A DNA stretch of 24,517 nt from Candidatus Sumerlaeota bacterium (lineage in GTDB: Bacteria; Sumerlaeota; Sumerlaeia; JAFGJS01), in the NCBI GenBank assembly GCA_016928995.1, contig JAFGJS010000157.1:1-24517 (forward strand), written 5' to 3'. The position numbers and the translations under genes were made by a program. Under the pieces are notes generated by a model. The model ran no database searches. It was not told the origin of the DNA and saw nothing but the letters and a program-made list of their open reading frames with translations. Positions 1 through 10,332 of this stretch are shown in pieces. The first letter of the stretch is position 1. The number at the start of each line of letters is the position of its first letter.

Positions 1-1
1 C

Positions 2-2704
2 TATGACTTCAACGAAACTACTGGCGTCACGTTGGAAGATAAGGCTCCGGAGGGCACGCGTAATGACGCGTCCGTGATCGGAGATACTTTGACTTCGCGC
101 ACAGTGACGGGTTTGATCGGTCAAGCCTATAGCAAACCGGCGAATTTGACCAGTTATGTCACAGCGGACACGACGGCGGACAATATCGATCAATTATACA
201 CCCACCCCGATATACAATTCGGTGATAATGCCACCGGGACGGATTTCACCATCAATAGCTGGATCAAGGTTTATGGACCGAGCAGCGGTGGGAAACGCAC
301 CATGGGGAGTGTCAACTTCAATGAGAGCAGCAGCGCTCTTCGAAATGGCGTATCGATTTTAAGCGACGGCAACACCAGCTTCCGCTGGCGTTTGCACACC
401 ACATCATCGTCAAGTTTGGATACGAGTGAACGCACGACGATGTCATCGACGAATTATCGCATGATGTCCTATGTGATGACTCGAGGCAATGGCGCCAACG
501 GAGCTGGTCAAGTCAAGATTTATGTCGATGGCGTTTTGGCTAGCACGAATAATCCAGCTGCCGCGATGACCGGCGCAATCACTGGAAACGATGGGCATAT
601 GGCTTGGCGCTTTGGACAGGATTTAGCCACCTATACACAAGCCGACTTTGATGAATTCGGCGTATGGAAGCGGGCATTGAGCGCCAGTGAACTTCAGCAG
701 ATTTATTCCATGGGCAATGCTGGGCAATGTTTATTGGACATCGTGCCATCTCCCACCATCACCATATCAGATGATCGCGATGCGGAATACTACACCGATA
801 ATGTATCGACGCCGACCTATACTGTGATCGTGACCGTGACGAATAACGGCGTGCTGCCGTTGACCATCGAACCGCAATCGTTTACGGGATCGGATTCCGG
901 CGAATTCGCTTTCGCCGGTTCGTATGATGAAACGACCAGCAAAACGATTCTTCCCGGCTATTCGTTGGATATTCCCATCGTGTGGACATGGGCCACGCCG
1001 GAAGAAACCAAAGATGCGTTCCTGAGCTTTGATCACAACGATGCGCTGAACGGTTCGCATTCGGATTACGCGTTGGATCTGGTTCTGACGCATATCGAAC
1101 CCAGTTTGACTGTCACGGATAACGCTGAAACGCTTTATTATCGCGACGATGCCACGACGTTCGGCATCACCGTGACGGTGACCAATGACAGTCCGGGACA
1201 GCTGAACATCGGAGCACGCTCCCTGTCGAGCCCGGATGCCGCGCAGTTTGCTTTCGCCAATGACGAGAGCTCACCGGTTACGCTGAATTCCGCGGATCCC
1301 GATGAGACGTATGACATTGACGTCGTGTGGACGTGGGATGGAACCGCTGATTACACCACCAGCTTCACGGTGACGTTCGATAATAACGTCGAGCCGGATT
1401 ATGCCACAACCTACACGGTGACTGTGGAACTGGGCACCCGTCCGGCCGTGATCAGTGTCACAGACGACGCTGAATCGATCTATTACGCCGATCAGCCTGG
1501 ACCGTATTATTTCAACGTGATCGTGTCCAATCCCAGCCTGGGAACATTGGTTATCGAGCCCCAGTCCTTTGGCGGTGCGGACGCTGCTCAGTTCGATTTC
1601 GCCAGCAGTTGGGACGAATCGACGAGCCGCAGCATCGCTCCGTCTGGATCGTTGAATATTCCGGTCGTCTGGACGCCCGAAAGTGTCGGCGTCGTGACCA
1701 GCGCCACGCTGAGCTTCGATCACAACGATGCGACGAACGGCTCGCATACGGATTACGGGCTGGAACTGGTTCAGCAGAGCCGCGATTCGCAGTACCTGAC
1801 GCTGCAGAATGACCTGGTGATTTACTACCACTTCAATGAAACCAGCGGCAATGTGATCAGCGACTATGCCTTGACCGATGGCGCCCAGGATGCTTCCGTG
1901 ATCGGACGCGCGATGGACCTGGCGACCACCACGGGCATTGTTTATCAGGACAAATACAGCGTCAATGGAGCGTTCCATGACACCACGGGTACGTTGAACT
2001 TCGCGGCGATCGACAATGTGGCGGATGACTCATACACGACCACTGGGTTTGTTTCGCAGCTGCAGTTCGGCGACCAAGCCAGCGGCACGGACTTCTCCAT
2101 CAGCACCTGGATCAAGCCGGTCAATCTGTTTGACGGCAACCTTCGTCTGATGGGCGACATTGACTTCACGATTTCTTACAGTGTCGCAGGCCGCGCGGGC
2201 ATCGCCATCCTTTGCGATGGTGACAACGGTGTCGGCAACGCATATAGTTCGTCGCGTTTCCGGATCCAAAACCTGGCAAACACGACTCGCTATGACCTCT
2301 ACGGCGGCGTCTTTGACGATTTCGCCAATGTCACCTATGGAGAGACTCCGGAGTGGCGCATGTTGACGCTGACCATGGATCGAAGCGGCGGTGAAAACGG
2401 AACCGGACTGGCGACTGTTTATTGCGACGGCCTGGTTGTCAACGAAACCAGCGTGGCGGCTGACTTCACCGGCTCCATGGACGGCAACATCGCCTGGATG
2501 TTCGGTCGAGATATCAATACTGGCGATGCCATCGTGGCCTTTGACGAATTCGCCGTCTGGCATCGTGCGATCGCGGACTCTGAGGTCAAGTACATCTATA
2601 GCGCGGGTATCAGAGGCTATGAATTCACCGATCCGGCTTCGTATGTTCCGCCAAAGCCAGATCCATCGGCGACTCAACGCAACCTTTGGGAGGTTCTTCA
2701 GTAA
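2..2704 (+). CDS. LamG / choice-of-anchor D exported protein, 5' partial
   Basis: The reading frame is open from the first base of the window. The residues before the first possible start (YDFNETTG) match YYHFNETSG at the head of the second LamG module, so the gene begins upstream and the TTG at 32 is not a true start. Visible architecture: LamG-like concanavalin fold (about codons 1-240), three ASH/choice-of-anchor-D-type beta modules (about 250-365, 370-480 and 485-600), then a second LamG-like module (about 610-865). The first and third ASH modules share almost the same stretch around FDHND and GSH. Each LamG module has the LamG_3-type pattern MGxxxF, RxGxxILxDG and AxxDEFxVWxRAL. LamG folds usually bind glycans or act in adhesion, so the protein is probably exported, but the signal peptide lies outside the window. 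There is no PEP-CTERM or LPXTG; the end is a Pro-rich linker plus RNLWEVLQ. Exact function unknown. Confidence 0.85.
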   Translation, partial: YDFNETTGVTLEDKAPEGTRNDASVIGDTLTSRTVTGLIGQAYSKPANLTSYVTADTTADNIDQLYTHPDIQFGDNATGTDFTINSWIKVYGPSSGGKRTMGSVNFNESSSALRNGVSILSDGNTSFRWRLHTTSSSSLDTSERTTMSSTNYRMMSYVMTRGNGANGAGQVKIYVDGVLASTNNPAAAMTGAITGNDGHMAWRFGQDLATYTQADFDEFGVWKRALSASELQQIYSMGNAGQCLLDIVPSPTITISDDRDAEYYTDNVSTPTYTVIVTVTNNGVLPLTIEPQSFTGSDSGEFAFAGSYDETTSKTILPGYSLDIPIVWTWATPEETKDAFLSFDHNDALNGSHSDYALDLVLTHIEPSLTVTDNAETLYYRDDATTFGITVTVTNDSPGQLNIGARSLSSPDAAQFAFANDESSPVTLNSADPDETYDIDVVWTWDGTADYTTSFTVTFDNNVEPDYATTYTVTVELGTRPAVISVTDDAESIYYADQPGPYYFNVIVSNPSLGTLVIEPQSFGGADAAQFDFASSWDESTSRSIAPSGSLNIPVVWTPESVGVVTSATLSFDHNDATNGSHTDYGLELVQQSRDSQYLTLQNDLVIYYHFNETSGNVISDYALTDGAQDASVIGRAMDLATTTGIVYQDKYSVNGAFHDTTGTLNFAAIDNVADDSYTTTGFVSQLQFGDQASGTDFSISTWIKPVNLFDGNLRLMGDIDFTISYSVAGRAGIAILCDGDNGVGNAYSSSRFRIQNLANTTRYDLYGGVFDDFANVTYGETPEWRMLTLTMDRSGGENGTGLATVYCDGLVVNETSVAADFTGSMDGNIAWMFGRDINTGDAIVAFDEFAVWHRAIADSEVKYIYSAGIRGYEFTDPASYVPPKPDPSATQRNLWEVLQ

Positions 2705-2749
2705 GAATCTCTGAAGCGAGTATCGATGAAAGGTATGTTTGAAAATATA

Positions 2750-2788
2750 GCCGGGAAGGCGGTCGTAAAAAAGCCTTCCCGGCTTTTT
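2750..2788 (+). terminator. Rho-independent terminator of the LamG gene
   Basis: A perfect 11-bp stem, GCCGGGAAGGC (2750-2760) with GCCTTCCCGGC (2773-2783), has a 12-nt loop and is followed by five T. It starts 46 bases after the stop codon and separates the LamG gene from the next one on the same strand. Confidence 0.9.
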
Positions 2789-2858
2789 CATGAACATTGA
2801 TGGGAATTATGTTGGAAAGGAGAAATCTGCCGGTCAATAATGACATAAGGATAAGGTG

Positions 2859-4256
2859 ATGAATTGCCCCTCAGTACGACTCTCTGTCTCGCTCGCGCTG
2901 GCTGCATTAAGCCTGTTGTCTGCCGTCGGCTTGCCCGCCGCTGACGATGTGGCGGGAGATTTGATCACTTTCTCGACGAACGGCGGATGGTGCTGGTACC
3001 AGGACGAGCGCGTCATCGTGGACAACGGACGTCTGCTCATCGGCTCCGTGCCGGCCAATCCCGCGATTGACCAAGAGAACGGCGACATCGAAGTCGTCGT
3101 CTACGATTTCGCCACTAGCGCGGCTGCGCGGATCGAACTGCACGGTCAATTGCAAAACGACGATCATGCCGCCCCGGCCTTCCTCGTCCGGCCCGACGGA
3201 CGCTACCTTGCAATGTATAGCAAACACGGTTCGGATTATTATGCGCGTTGGCGCATCTCCGTCAATCCGGGCGATCCATATACCTGGCAGGATGAACAGG
3301 CGATTTACATGTGGGCCGGTGTGACGTATTCCAATCTGTTTCGACTCGGTGAAGAAAACAGCGGCGCCGGCCGAACCTACGATTTTCACCGCAGCCTCGG
3401 CTGGCATCCGAACTATCTTTATTCCGACGACGACGGCAGTTCGTGGACCTATGGAGCGAGAATGCTGTATTTCAATCGCGAACGCCCATACGTCAAGTAT
3501 TGCTCGAACAATACGGACAGGATTCACTTCACCACGACGGAGGCCCATCCGCGCGATTACGGCTGCGGCATCTATCACGGTTATTTCATGGACGGCAAAG
3601 TATACGCCTCGGACGGGACGTTGTTGTCCGATTTATCCACCTCCGGCGCGGTTTGGGTTCCTGATCTGACGACTGTTTTTAACGGCGATTGGGAGCATAA
3701 CGCCTGGACCACGGACATGCAGCTGGACGAAAACGGCGATCCCTATGCCGCTTTCACGGTGCAGATCAACGAGACTGGATCGGACAACCGCTATCACTAC
3801 GCGCGCTGGGATGGCGGCCAGTGGCATGTGCATGAAATGGCTTATGCGGGAAGTTGCTTGTACGACGCCGAGGATAATTACACCGGACTGGCCGCGCTGA
3901 ATCCGCATGATCCGAACGAGGTTTACATCTCCACGGACGCGAATCCCGCCACTGGCGATCCCCTGATCAGCGCGGGAGACGGACTGCGGCACTGGGAGAT
4001 CTTTCGCGGCGTCACGGATGACGGCGGCGCTTCATGGACCTGGCATCCGGTGACCTGGAACTCAACCGAAGACAACTTGCGGCCCATCATCCCGATTTGG
4101 GATGCGGATCATACCATGCTGCTGTGGCTGCGTGGAACATACTCCACCTACACCAGTTACAAGCAATCCATTGTGGGGCTGTTTCAACCGCAACGAGCTT
4201 TTCCGGCCGCCTTGGCGGACGTTGTCACTACGCCCACTTTGACCATCCGCAAATAG
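2859..4256 (+). CDS. Secreted BNR_4 beta-propeller protein, possible polysaccharide lyase
   Basis: This is a 465-residue secreted protein. A hydrophobic signal peptide occupies residues 1 to about 28 (SLALAALSLLSAVGLPAA). The start chosen is ATG 2859, 7 bases after AAGGA (2847-2851); GTG 2856 lies too close. The mature part has hallmarks of the BNR_4 (BNR repeat-containing) family: FSTNGGWCWYQDERV near the N-terminus, NDDHAAPA, then MYSKH, TYSN, YLYSDDDGSSW and RPYVKY. The two histidines H103 and H123 are 20 residues apart. This family includes the PL24/PL25 ulvan lyases, in which a similarly placed pair of histidines, a tyrosine and an arginine form the active site. A carbohydrate lyase or hydrolase role outside the cytoplasm is therefore plausible, but the substrate cannot be read from sequence. 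It follows the LamG gene after a terminator, so it is probably transcribed separately. Confidence 0.85.
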   Translation: MNCPSVRLSVSLALAALSLLSAVGLPAADDVAGDLITFSTNGGWCWYQDERVIVDNGRLLIGSVPANPAIDQENGDIEVVVYDFATSAAARIELHGQLQNDDHAAPAFLVRPDGRYLAMYSKHGSDYYARWRISVNPGDPYTWQDEQAIYMWAGVTYSNLFRLGEENSGAGRTYDFHRSLGWHPNYLYSDDDGSSWTYGARMLYFNRERPYVKYCSNNTDRIHFTTTEAHPRDYGCGIYHGYFMDGKVYASDGTLLSDLSTSGAVWVPDLTTVFNGDWEHNAWTTDMQLDENGDPYAAFTVQINETGSDNRYHYARWDGGQWHVHEMAYAGSCLYDAEDNYTGLAALNPHDPNEVYISTDANPATGDPLISAGDGLRHWEIFRGVTDDGGASWTWHPVTWNSTEDNLRPIIPIWDADHTMLLWLRGTYSTYTSYKQSIVGLFQPQRAFPAALADVVTTPTLTIRK

Positions 4257-4289
4257 ACGGTTGTCGAAAGTTATTGCGCAATCTTCGTC

Positions 4290-4311
4290 AGGTGAACACT
4301 TTTGTTCGCCT
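4290..4311. terminator. Possible bidirectional hairpin between convergent genes
   Basis: AGGTGAAC (4290-4297) and GTTCGCCT (4304-4311) can pair with one G-T wobble around a 6-nt loop. It sits in the 88-bp gap between the convergent BNR_4 and GGDEF genes. There is no good T-run on either side, so terminator activity is uncertain. Confidence 0.3.
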
Positions 4312-4344
4312 TCATTATCTCATTGACGCTGCAAGCAAGGTTGA

Positions 4345-5328
4345 TCAGCCCAGGTCGGACCGGTTGATGACTTCGATGTCGAGGTCTTCATCGAGGGTAT
4401 GCATGCGCGCGGTGTCTTCGCCGAAGACGGTGACCTTGTTGCGGCCGGTTTTCTTGGATTGATACAGGGCCTGATCGGCGATTTCGATGAGCGACTCGAC
4501 GGACTTGGTTTGATCCGGGAATGTGGCGACGCCAAAACTGGCCGTGACTCGTCCGCCGGGCTGCCGGTCGCCGTATTCAAAGTTATATTCAAAGATTTTC
4601 TTGCGCAGCCGTTCGGCCAGATTTTTAGCGCGCTCGGAGGACGATTTCGGCAGGATGAGGATGAACTCCTCGCCGCCGTAGCGGATGCACACGTCCAAAT
4701 CGCGTACGCTGCGCATCAGCAGGTCCGCGACTTCGATCAGCACGCGGTCGCCGGCGCGATGTCCGTTGGTGTCGTTGTAATGCTTAAAGTGATCGATATC
4801 GATCATCAGCAGCGACAGTTTGTCATGGAGCGTCTGCGAACGCTGCAGTTCATCGGGGAGGTAGTTGAATAGGAACGCCTTGTTGTACAGGCCGGTCATC
4901 GCGTCGCGCTCGGCGCGCTGGGCCTTCTGCCGAATCGCCTGATTGATCATCGAGGCCATGGAGGTTTGCTTTTCCGCCCAGGCGAGCAGATCGTGCATCG
5001 TCTTGATTGAGGCCTTGAAGTCGGGGTGCGCTTCGATGTCGAGCGCGCGCACTTCATGGCGGTCGTGCATTGTCACGAGTTTCTGCTCGAAGTTGCGAAT
5101 CGGCCGCATGACAAACGGGATGAAGATCAAATTGATTAAAATGCCCAGAAAGACTGTCAGGAATAAGGTCAGCGCGAGGTTGGTCAGTGATTCATCGCTA
5201 TGCAGCAGGCCGAAGTGCTCGAAAAAATGCACGGCGCCCATGGACAGCACCAGCGCCAGCGCCATCGTGATAAACGGCGCGATGCGCAGTCTGGATTCAA
5301 TCGAGCGAAAACAATTAAGCAGCCGCAT
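4345..5328 (-). CDS. Membrane diguanylate cyclase (GGDEF)
   Basis: A 327-residue protein predicted to make cyclic di-GMP from two GTP. Two transmembrane helices lie at about residues 17-37 and 52-74, followed by a short HAMP-like or linker helix with RPIRNFEQ. A cytoplasmic GGDEF domain follows from about residue 140. The domain opens with DAMTGLYNK and carries an active-site GGEEF at 218-222, a variant usual in active enzymes. R209-x-x-D212 is placed correctly for the c-di-GMP inhibitory I-site, so product feedback is expected. The region between the helices is only about 15 residues, so there is no large periplasmic sensor domain. The gene has its own near-consensus promoter (5391-5419) and is the last of a minus-strand run. 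Cyclic di-GMP usually controls surface attachment or exopolysaccharide; the target here is unknown. Confidence 0.95.
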   Translation of the reverse strand: MRLLNCFRSIESRLRIAPFITMALALVLSMGAVHFFEHFGLLHSDESLTNLALTLFLTVFLGILINLIFIPFVMRPIRNFEQKLVTMHDRHEVRALDIEAHPDFKASIKTMHDLLAWAEKQTSMASMINQAIRQKAQRAERDAMTGLYNKAFLFNYLPDELQRSQTLHDKLSLLMIDIDHFKHYNDTNGHRAGDRVLIEVADLLMRSVRDLDVCIRYGGEEFILILPKSSSERAKNLAERLRKKIFEYNFEYGDRQPGGRVTASFGVATFPDQTKSVESLIEIADQALYQSKKTGRNKVTVFGEDTARMHTLDEDLDIEVINRSDLG

Positions 5329-5390
5329 GGCGGATCCATCCCAATGATAATTTATCTTAAGCTAAAAGCTTGATTCACAATTTTTAATTC

Positions 5391-5419
5391 ATTTTAAACC
5401 AATGCGCCGTCCCTGTCAA
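5391..5419 (-). promoter_or_regulatory. Near-consensus sigma70-type promoter for the diguanylate cyclase
   Basis: On the minus strand TTGACA (5419-5414) is separated by exactly 17 bases from TAAAAT (5396-5391). This matches the housekeeping consensus at 11 of 12 positions. The predicted transcription start is near 5384, giving a leader of about 55 bases before the ATG at 5328. It lies just past the stop of the PAP2 gene, so the cyclase can be transcribed independently. Confidence 0.75.
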
Positions 5420-5446
5420 ACAATGTTCAGCCAATCACGTCCCGAA

Positions 5447-6262
5447 TTATCCCAATCTGCCAGGACATTGACGCAGCAGACGTTGCGGGATTTTATCCAG
5501 AATCCATCCGCTGAGTTTTTCGCTTTTCCGCGCCAGATAGCTTTGCAGCGGAGTGCAATACATCAATGTCAGGCTCATCGCGGCGATAGGCGCTCCTCCC
5601 ACGATGATGTCGCTGAGCCAATGCGCTCCGCCGGCCAGACGCGGCAGAATGAAAAACAGCATCCCTCCGCCTGCCAGTATTTTGTTTAATGGATTAGTAT
5701 GAAACATCAACATGCCTCCAACGACGAGCAGGACTGTTGAATGATCGCCGGGAAAACTATACCGGGAGCTGTCCTTCACCGGCCAGAATACCAGGGGATG
5801 CGTGGAGAGCCGCACAGCTTGTTCTGATAGGTCGGGAACTCGCGTCGGAGAAAAACGTTCGAAATGAAACAGCGCCCAGTCGGAGTGGAATAACATTCTG
5901 GAAATGCAAAAGGCCAACACGACCGTGTAAACAATCATTAATCCATAAAGGATCAGTTGCGTCCGCTCCAGCCGGTTCTTGCGCCGGTTGAGTTCGATCA
6001 GAAAAATGCCGCTCATCCACATCAACGGCGCCAAGTCGGACAGCCTGCAGTTCATCACACCCCATAAAATCACAAGCGGCGTGCTGTGTTTCATCGGATT
6101 ATTCAAGGCGTGAAAAACGCTATAATCCAGCGCCTTCCAGCAGGAGTTCTCCGCCTTATATTCTAACCGGATCTTCTTTTGAGACGGTCGTATGATTTGC
6201 TGAGAGGAAGCCCATGTCGTCACAATAAACAGGCAAACCAAAATCACCAGAGTAAAAAACAA
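5447..6262 (-). CDS. PAP2-family membrane phosphatase (LpxT/LpxE-like)
   Basis: An integral membrane protein of about 271 residues with the three PAP2 signature blocks: K163 and R167 in KDSSR, SFPGDHS (169-175, H174) and R208-x5-H214-x3-D218 in RLAGGAHWLSD. These residues form the phosphatase site in acid phosphatases, undecaprenyl-pyrophosphatases and lipid A phosphatases. The SFPGDH form is common in LpxT/LpxE-like enzymes, so a lipid-linked phosphate substrate at the outer face of the inner membrane is likely. About six hydrophobic segments are visible. The start is uncertain. The frame opens at TTG 6262 with no clear ribosome binding site. An ATG at 6275 in another frame would give MKNILVF and could join this frame by a one-base change in a T6 run. 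Substrate not determined. Confidence 0.85.
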   Translation of the reverse strand: MFFTLVILVCLFIVTTWASSQQIIRPSQKKIRLEYKAENSCWKALDYSVFHALNNPMKHSTPLVILWGVMNCRLSDLAPLMWMSGIFLIELNRRKNRLERTQLILYGLMIVYTVVLAFCISRMLFHSDWALFHFERFSPTRVPDLSEQAVRLSTHPLVFWPVKDSSRYSFPGDHSTVLLVVGGMLMFHTNPLNKILAGGGMLFFILPRLAGGAHWLSDIIVGGAPIAAMSLTLMYCTPLQSYLARKSEKLSGWILDKIPQRLLRQCPGRLG

Positions 6263-6358
6263 GGATGTTTTTCATGGATCTACACCGAAGAATATTCCGT
6301 TGGAAAAGCAGTTTTTCCTAATCTGACGGTTTGGGGTAAATCAAATATAAAATGTAAA

Positions 6359-8194
<1,836 letters not shown>

Positions 8195-8200
8195 TCAAAA

Positions 8201-9121
8201 TTATTGTGCGGGTGATTTGTCTTTGTTTTGGTTGGCTTTGACCTGCTGCAAGCCGGAGATCACATCGCATGGATCGTAATCCGCGACGCGGCGGGCGGCG
8301 GAGCAATCAAGGGTGACATCCGGCGCACGATCGGCGCCGAACGGCACATCGGTCAGCTTCGTCGGCGTGATCTTCGTCGGCGAATAGCCGAACGCCTGGC
8401 AGAAATTCAGGCCAAACTCGTAGCGCGAGATGCGTTCGGCGCCTCCGGCGTGCAAGGTGCCGCAGAAATCGCCTTCGGCCATCCGCAGGATCAACTCGCA
8501 TAAATCGCCCACGTAAACCGGCGTGCGGTATTCATCGGTGAACAGCGTCAATCCGTCTTCCTGGCAGCCCTGATGCATCCAGCCCAGGAAGCAATCGCGC
8601 GAAGCCTGCGGCGGTTTCTCGCCGTAAATCAGCGCCGTCCGGATAATGGCGAAATTCCTGCTGTATACGCGCGTCTGCCGCTCCCCGGCGAATTTGGTTT
8701 CACCGTACCAGCCGCGCGGATTCGGCGCGTCATCCTCAACGTACGGCGCGTCGAAGCCGTCAAACACCAGGTCCGTGGAAAGATAAATGAAACGCGCTTC
8801 CGGAGCGGCCAGCAGAAGATTCTCCGTGGACGTCACGTTGGCCTCCCACGTCGCGTCGCGTTCCTTTTCGTTTGTGCATGATGCTGTTCGCGCGGCGCAG
8901 TGGATGATGATTTGCGGTTTCAGCGCTTCAAGCAACGCCTGCGCCGCGTCATTGTCCGTCAGATCCACGGCGTGCGTCTCGCACTCGGCATATCCCGGAT
9001 CGGCGCCATGCATCGTCAAATGCGGAATAACGCGCCGGTCCAGCATGCGCCGGGTCAGGTTCGAGCCGAGAAAGCCCGACGCGCCCGTGAGCAGGATGAT
9101 TTTCGAAGCCAATGGATCCAT
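8201..9121 (-). CDS. RmlD-like NAD(P)-dependent sugar-nucleotide reductase
   Basis: A 306-residue extended short-chain dehydrogenase of the RmlD_sub_bind/epimerase group. The Rossmann loop TGASGFLG is at 12-19, STDLVFDG at about 115-122 and the catalytic Y139-x3-K143 (YGETK) follows. RmlD proteins reduce dTDP-4-keto-rhamnose; relatives act on other nucleotide sugars or serve as MAT2B-like subunits. There are no rmlABC neighbours here, so the dTDP-rhamnose role is not supported by context. The ATG (9121-9119) shares its A with the TGA stop of the recombinase gene upstream, which points to translational coupling. The last 20 residues or so are charged and look like an unstructured tail. Confidence 0.85.
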   Translation of the reverse strand: MDPLASKIILLTGASGFLGSNLTRRMLDRRVIPHLTMHGADPGYAECETHAVDLTDNDAAQALLEALKPQIIIHCAARTASCTNEKERDATWEANVTSTENLLLAAPEARFIYLSTDLVFDGFDAPYVEDDAPNPRGWYGETKFAGERQTRVYSRNFAIIRTALIYGEKPPQASRDCFLGWMHQGCQEDGLTLFTDEYRTPVYVGDLCELILRMAEGDFCGTLHAGGAERISRYEFGLNFCQAFGYSPTKITPTKLTDVPFGADRAPDVTLDCSAARRVADYDPCDVISGLQQVKANQNKDKSPAQ

Positions 9122-10017
9122 CAGATGCTGTCCAGTTTCGCCACCGCGCTGCGTTTTTTCTCCGCGTTGGTGTGGGTGTAGATTTGCGTGCTGGAGATAT
9201 CCGCATGTCCCATCAGGGCCTTGATCTCGATGATATCGACTTCCTTCAGATGCAGCAGCGTGGCGAAGGTATGCCGCAGCTTATGCGGGCTGATCTTGAT
9301 GTGCGTCAGCCCCGTGGCCTGCACATGCTTCTTCACGATGTTCTCCATGCCGCGTCCGCTGATCTTGTTCCCGAAGCGATTGAGGAAAATTTCCTGATCC
9401 TCGCTGGGCGGGCGGATGTCCAGCCATTCGCGGACGGCGTTCGCCGCCATCTCGTTGAGCGGAATCATCCGCTCCTTGGCGCCCTTGCCGTAAACGCGGA
9501 TGAACGGTTCGCCGCTGAAGTTGATGTCCTTGATTTTCAGGCCGGCTAATTCGCTCAGGCGGCAGCCGGTGAAGGCGAACACGACCATCATCGCATAATC
9601 GCGTTTTCCGTCCAGCGTCGAGCGGTCGGGCGACTCCAGCAGACTCTTGAGCTCGGCGGCCGTGAGAAACACCGGCAGTTTTTTCGGGATTTTGGGATTG
9701 TGCAGGTACTGCGCCGGGTTTCCCTCGATGATTTTCTCGATTGCGCAGAATTCAAAGAAGACGCGGATGCTGGCGATCAGGCGGGAGAGGGTTGTGCTTT
9801 TATAGTTTTTTTCCTGCTGGATGCTTTCGAGAAATTGGATCAGGTCTTCGCGATTGATCTTCGAGGGATGCGGCATGCGACCCTGACGGCCGATGATGAA
9901 ATTGGAGAAACGCTCCAGGTCGTACACGTAGGCGCTTTGCGTGCGCGGCGAGAGATTCTTCTGCACTTCCAGATAGGCCGCAAAGTCGTATAAAATTTTG
10001 GAGAAACGATCCGCCAT
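9121..10017 (-). CDS. Xer-type tyrosine recombinase
   Basis: A 298-residue site-specific recombinase of XerC/XerD size. The N-terminal SAM-like core-binding domain (FAAYLEVQKNLSPRTQ) covers about residues 8-95, then the catalytic domain. In the chosen numbering the catalytic set is R153 (TGCRLSEL), K178 (GKGAKER), H245-x2-R248 (HKLRHTFAT), H271 (GHADISSTQ) and nucleophile Y280 (IYTHT), so it is complete. The start chosen is ATG 10017 (MADRFSK), with GGAAG 9 bases upstream; ATG 10056 would lie in a 7-bp hairpin and add 13 unconserved residues. A chromosome-dimer-resolution role is likely for this size class, but XerC and XerD cannot be told apart here and no dif site was found. The stop overlaps the next gene by one base. 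Confidence 0.92.
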   Translation of the reverse strand: MADRFSKILYDFAAYLEVQKNLSPRTQSAYVYDLERFSNFIIGRQGRMPHPSKINREDLIQFLESIQQEKNYKSTTLSRLIASIRVFFEFCAIEKIIEGNPAQYLHNPKIPKKLPVFLTAAELKSLLESPDRSTLDGKRDYAMMVVFAFTGCRLSELAGLKIKDINFSGEPFIRVYGKGAKERMIPLNEMAANAVREWLDIRPPSEDQEIFLNRFGNKISGRGMENIVKKHVQATGLTHIKISPHKLRHTFATLLHLKEVDIIEIKALMGHADISSTQIYTHTNAEKKRSAVAKLDSI

Positions 10018-10035
10018 CGCGCCGAGCTTCCGTTT

Positions 10036-10054
10036 GCCTGGACAGGTTCCAGGC
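10036..10054. repeat. Perfect 7-bp inverted repeat upstream of the recombinase
   Basis: GCCTGGA (10036-10042), five bases, then TCCAGGC (10048-10054). It overlaps the upstream ATG of the recombinase frame and favours the downstream start at 10017. It could be a translation-control hairpin or an operator; nothing else shows its role. Confidence 0.45.
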
Positions 10055-10069
10055 ATTCTGAATAAACCG

Positions 10070-10098
10070 AGTCTATCAGACTGATTAGATATTGCCAG
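10070..10098 (-). promoter_or_regulatory. Weak candidate promoter for the recombinase operon
   Basis: On the minus strand CTGGCA (10098-10093), a 17-base spacer and TAGACT (10075-10070) match the sigma70 consensus at 8 of 12 positions. The -10 box overlaps an inverted repeat AGTCT-ATC-AGACT (10070-10082), which might be an operator. Spacing and position fit, but the boxes are poor. Confidence 0.25.
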
Positions 10099-10162
10099 TG
10101 AATTATTGAGACGCGGATCGTGAAGGAGGGTGAATCTGATGTTTGTCTGGATTTTTACACTT

Positions 10163-10332
10163 CTTGCTCCCGCACTTGCTCTTGCTCTCGCTCTTGCTCC
10201 GACTCTCCACCTTGCAGCCGGAAATCTATCTTCAACGTAGTATCGCGATTTGAATTCGAATCTCGAATCCGGACGACGGAATCAGATTGCGAGCAAGAGC
10301 ATGAGCATGAGCAAGAGCAAGAGCAAGAGCAA
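10163..10332. repeat. Two inverted arms of a GAGCAA-type hexanucleotide repeat
   Basis: The left arm (10163-10198) has six hexamers on the plus strand, mostly CTTGCT with variants CCCGCA and CTCGCT. The right arm (10291-10332) has seven hexamers of GAGCAA/GAGCAT. The arms are reverse complements and face each other across a spacer of about 90 bases, so either strand can fold into a long imperfect hairpin. The period of six gives alternating Cys-Ser or Glu-Gln dipeptides in translation, which explains the spurious open frames. Flanking words recur on both sides: GGAGGGTGAAT at 10125 and 10373, and GCGGATCG at 10113 and 10393. Confidence 0.9.

Noticed and set aside
32-34. TTG as the start of the LamG protein
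   Set aside because: The frame is open to the window edge and the residues before it match the conserved beginning of the LamG module.
10057-10140. A dif site beside the Xer gene
   Set aside because: Short palindromes occur (10036-10054 and 10070-10082) but neither has the size nor the two 11-base arms with a 6-base centre of dif.
10163-10332. CRISPR array
   Set aside because: The units are 6-base tandem repeats without spacers and no cas gene is present.
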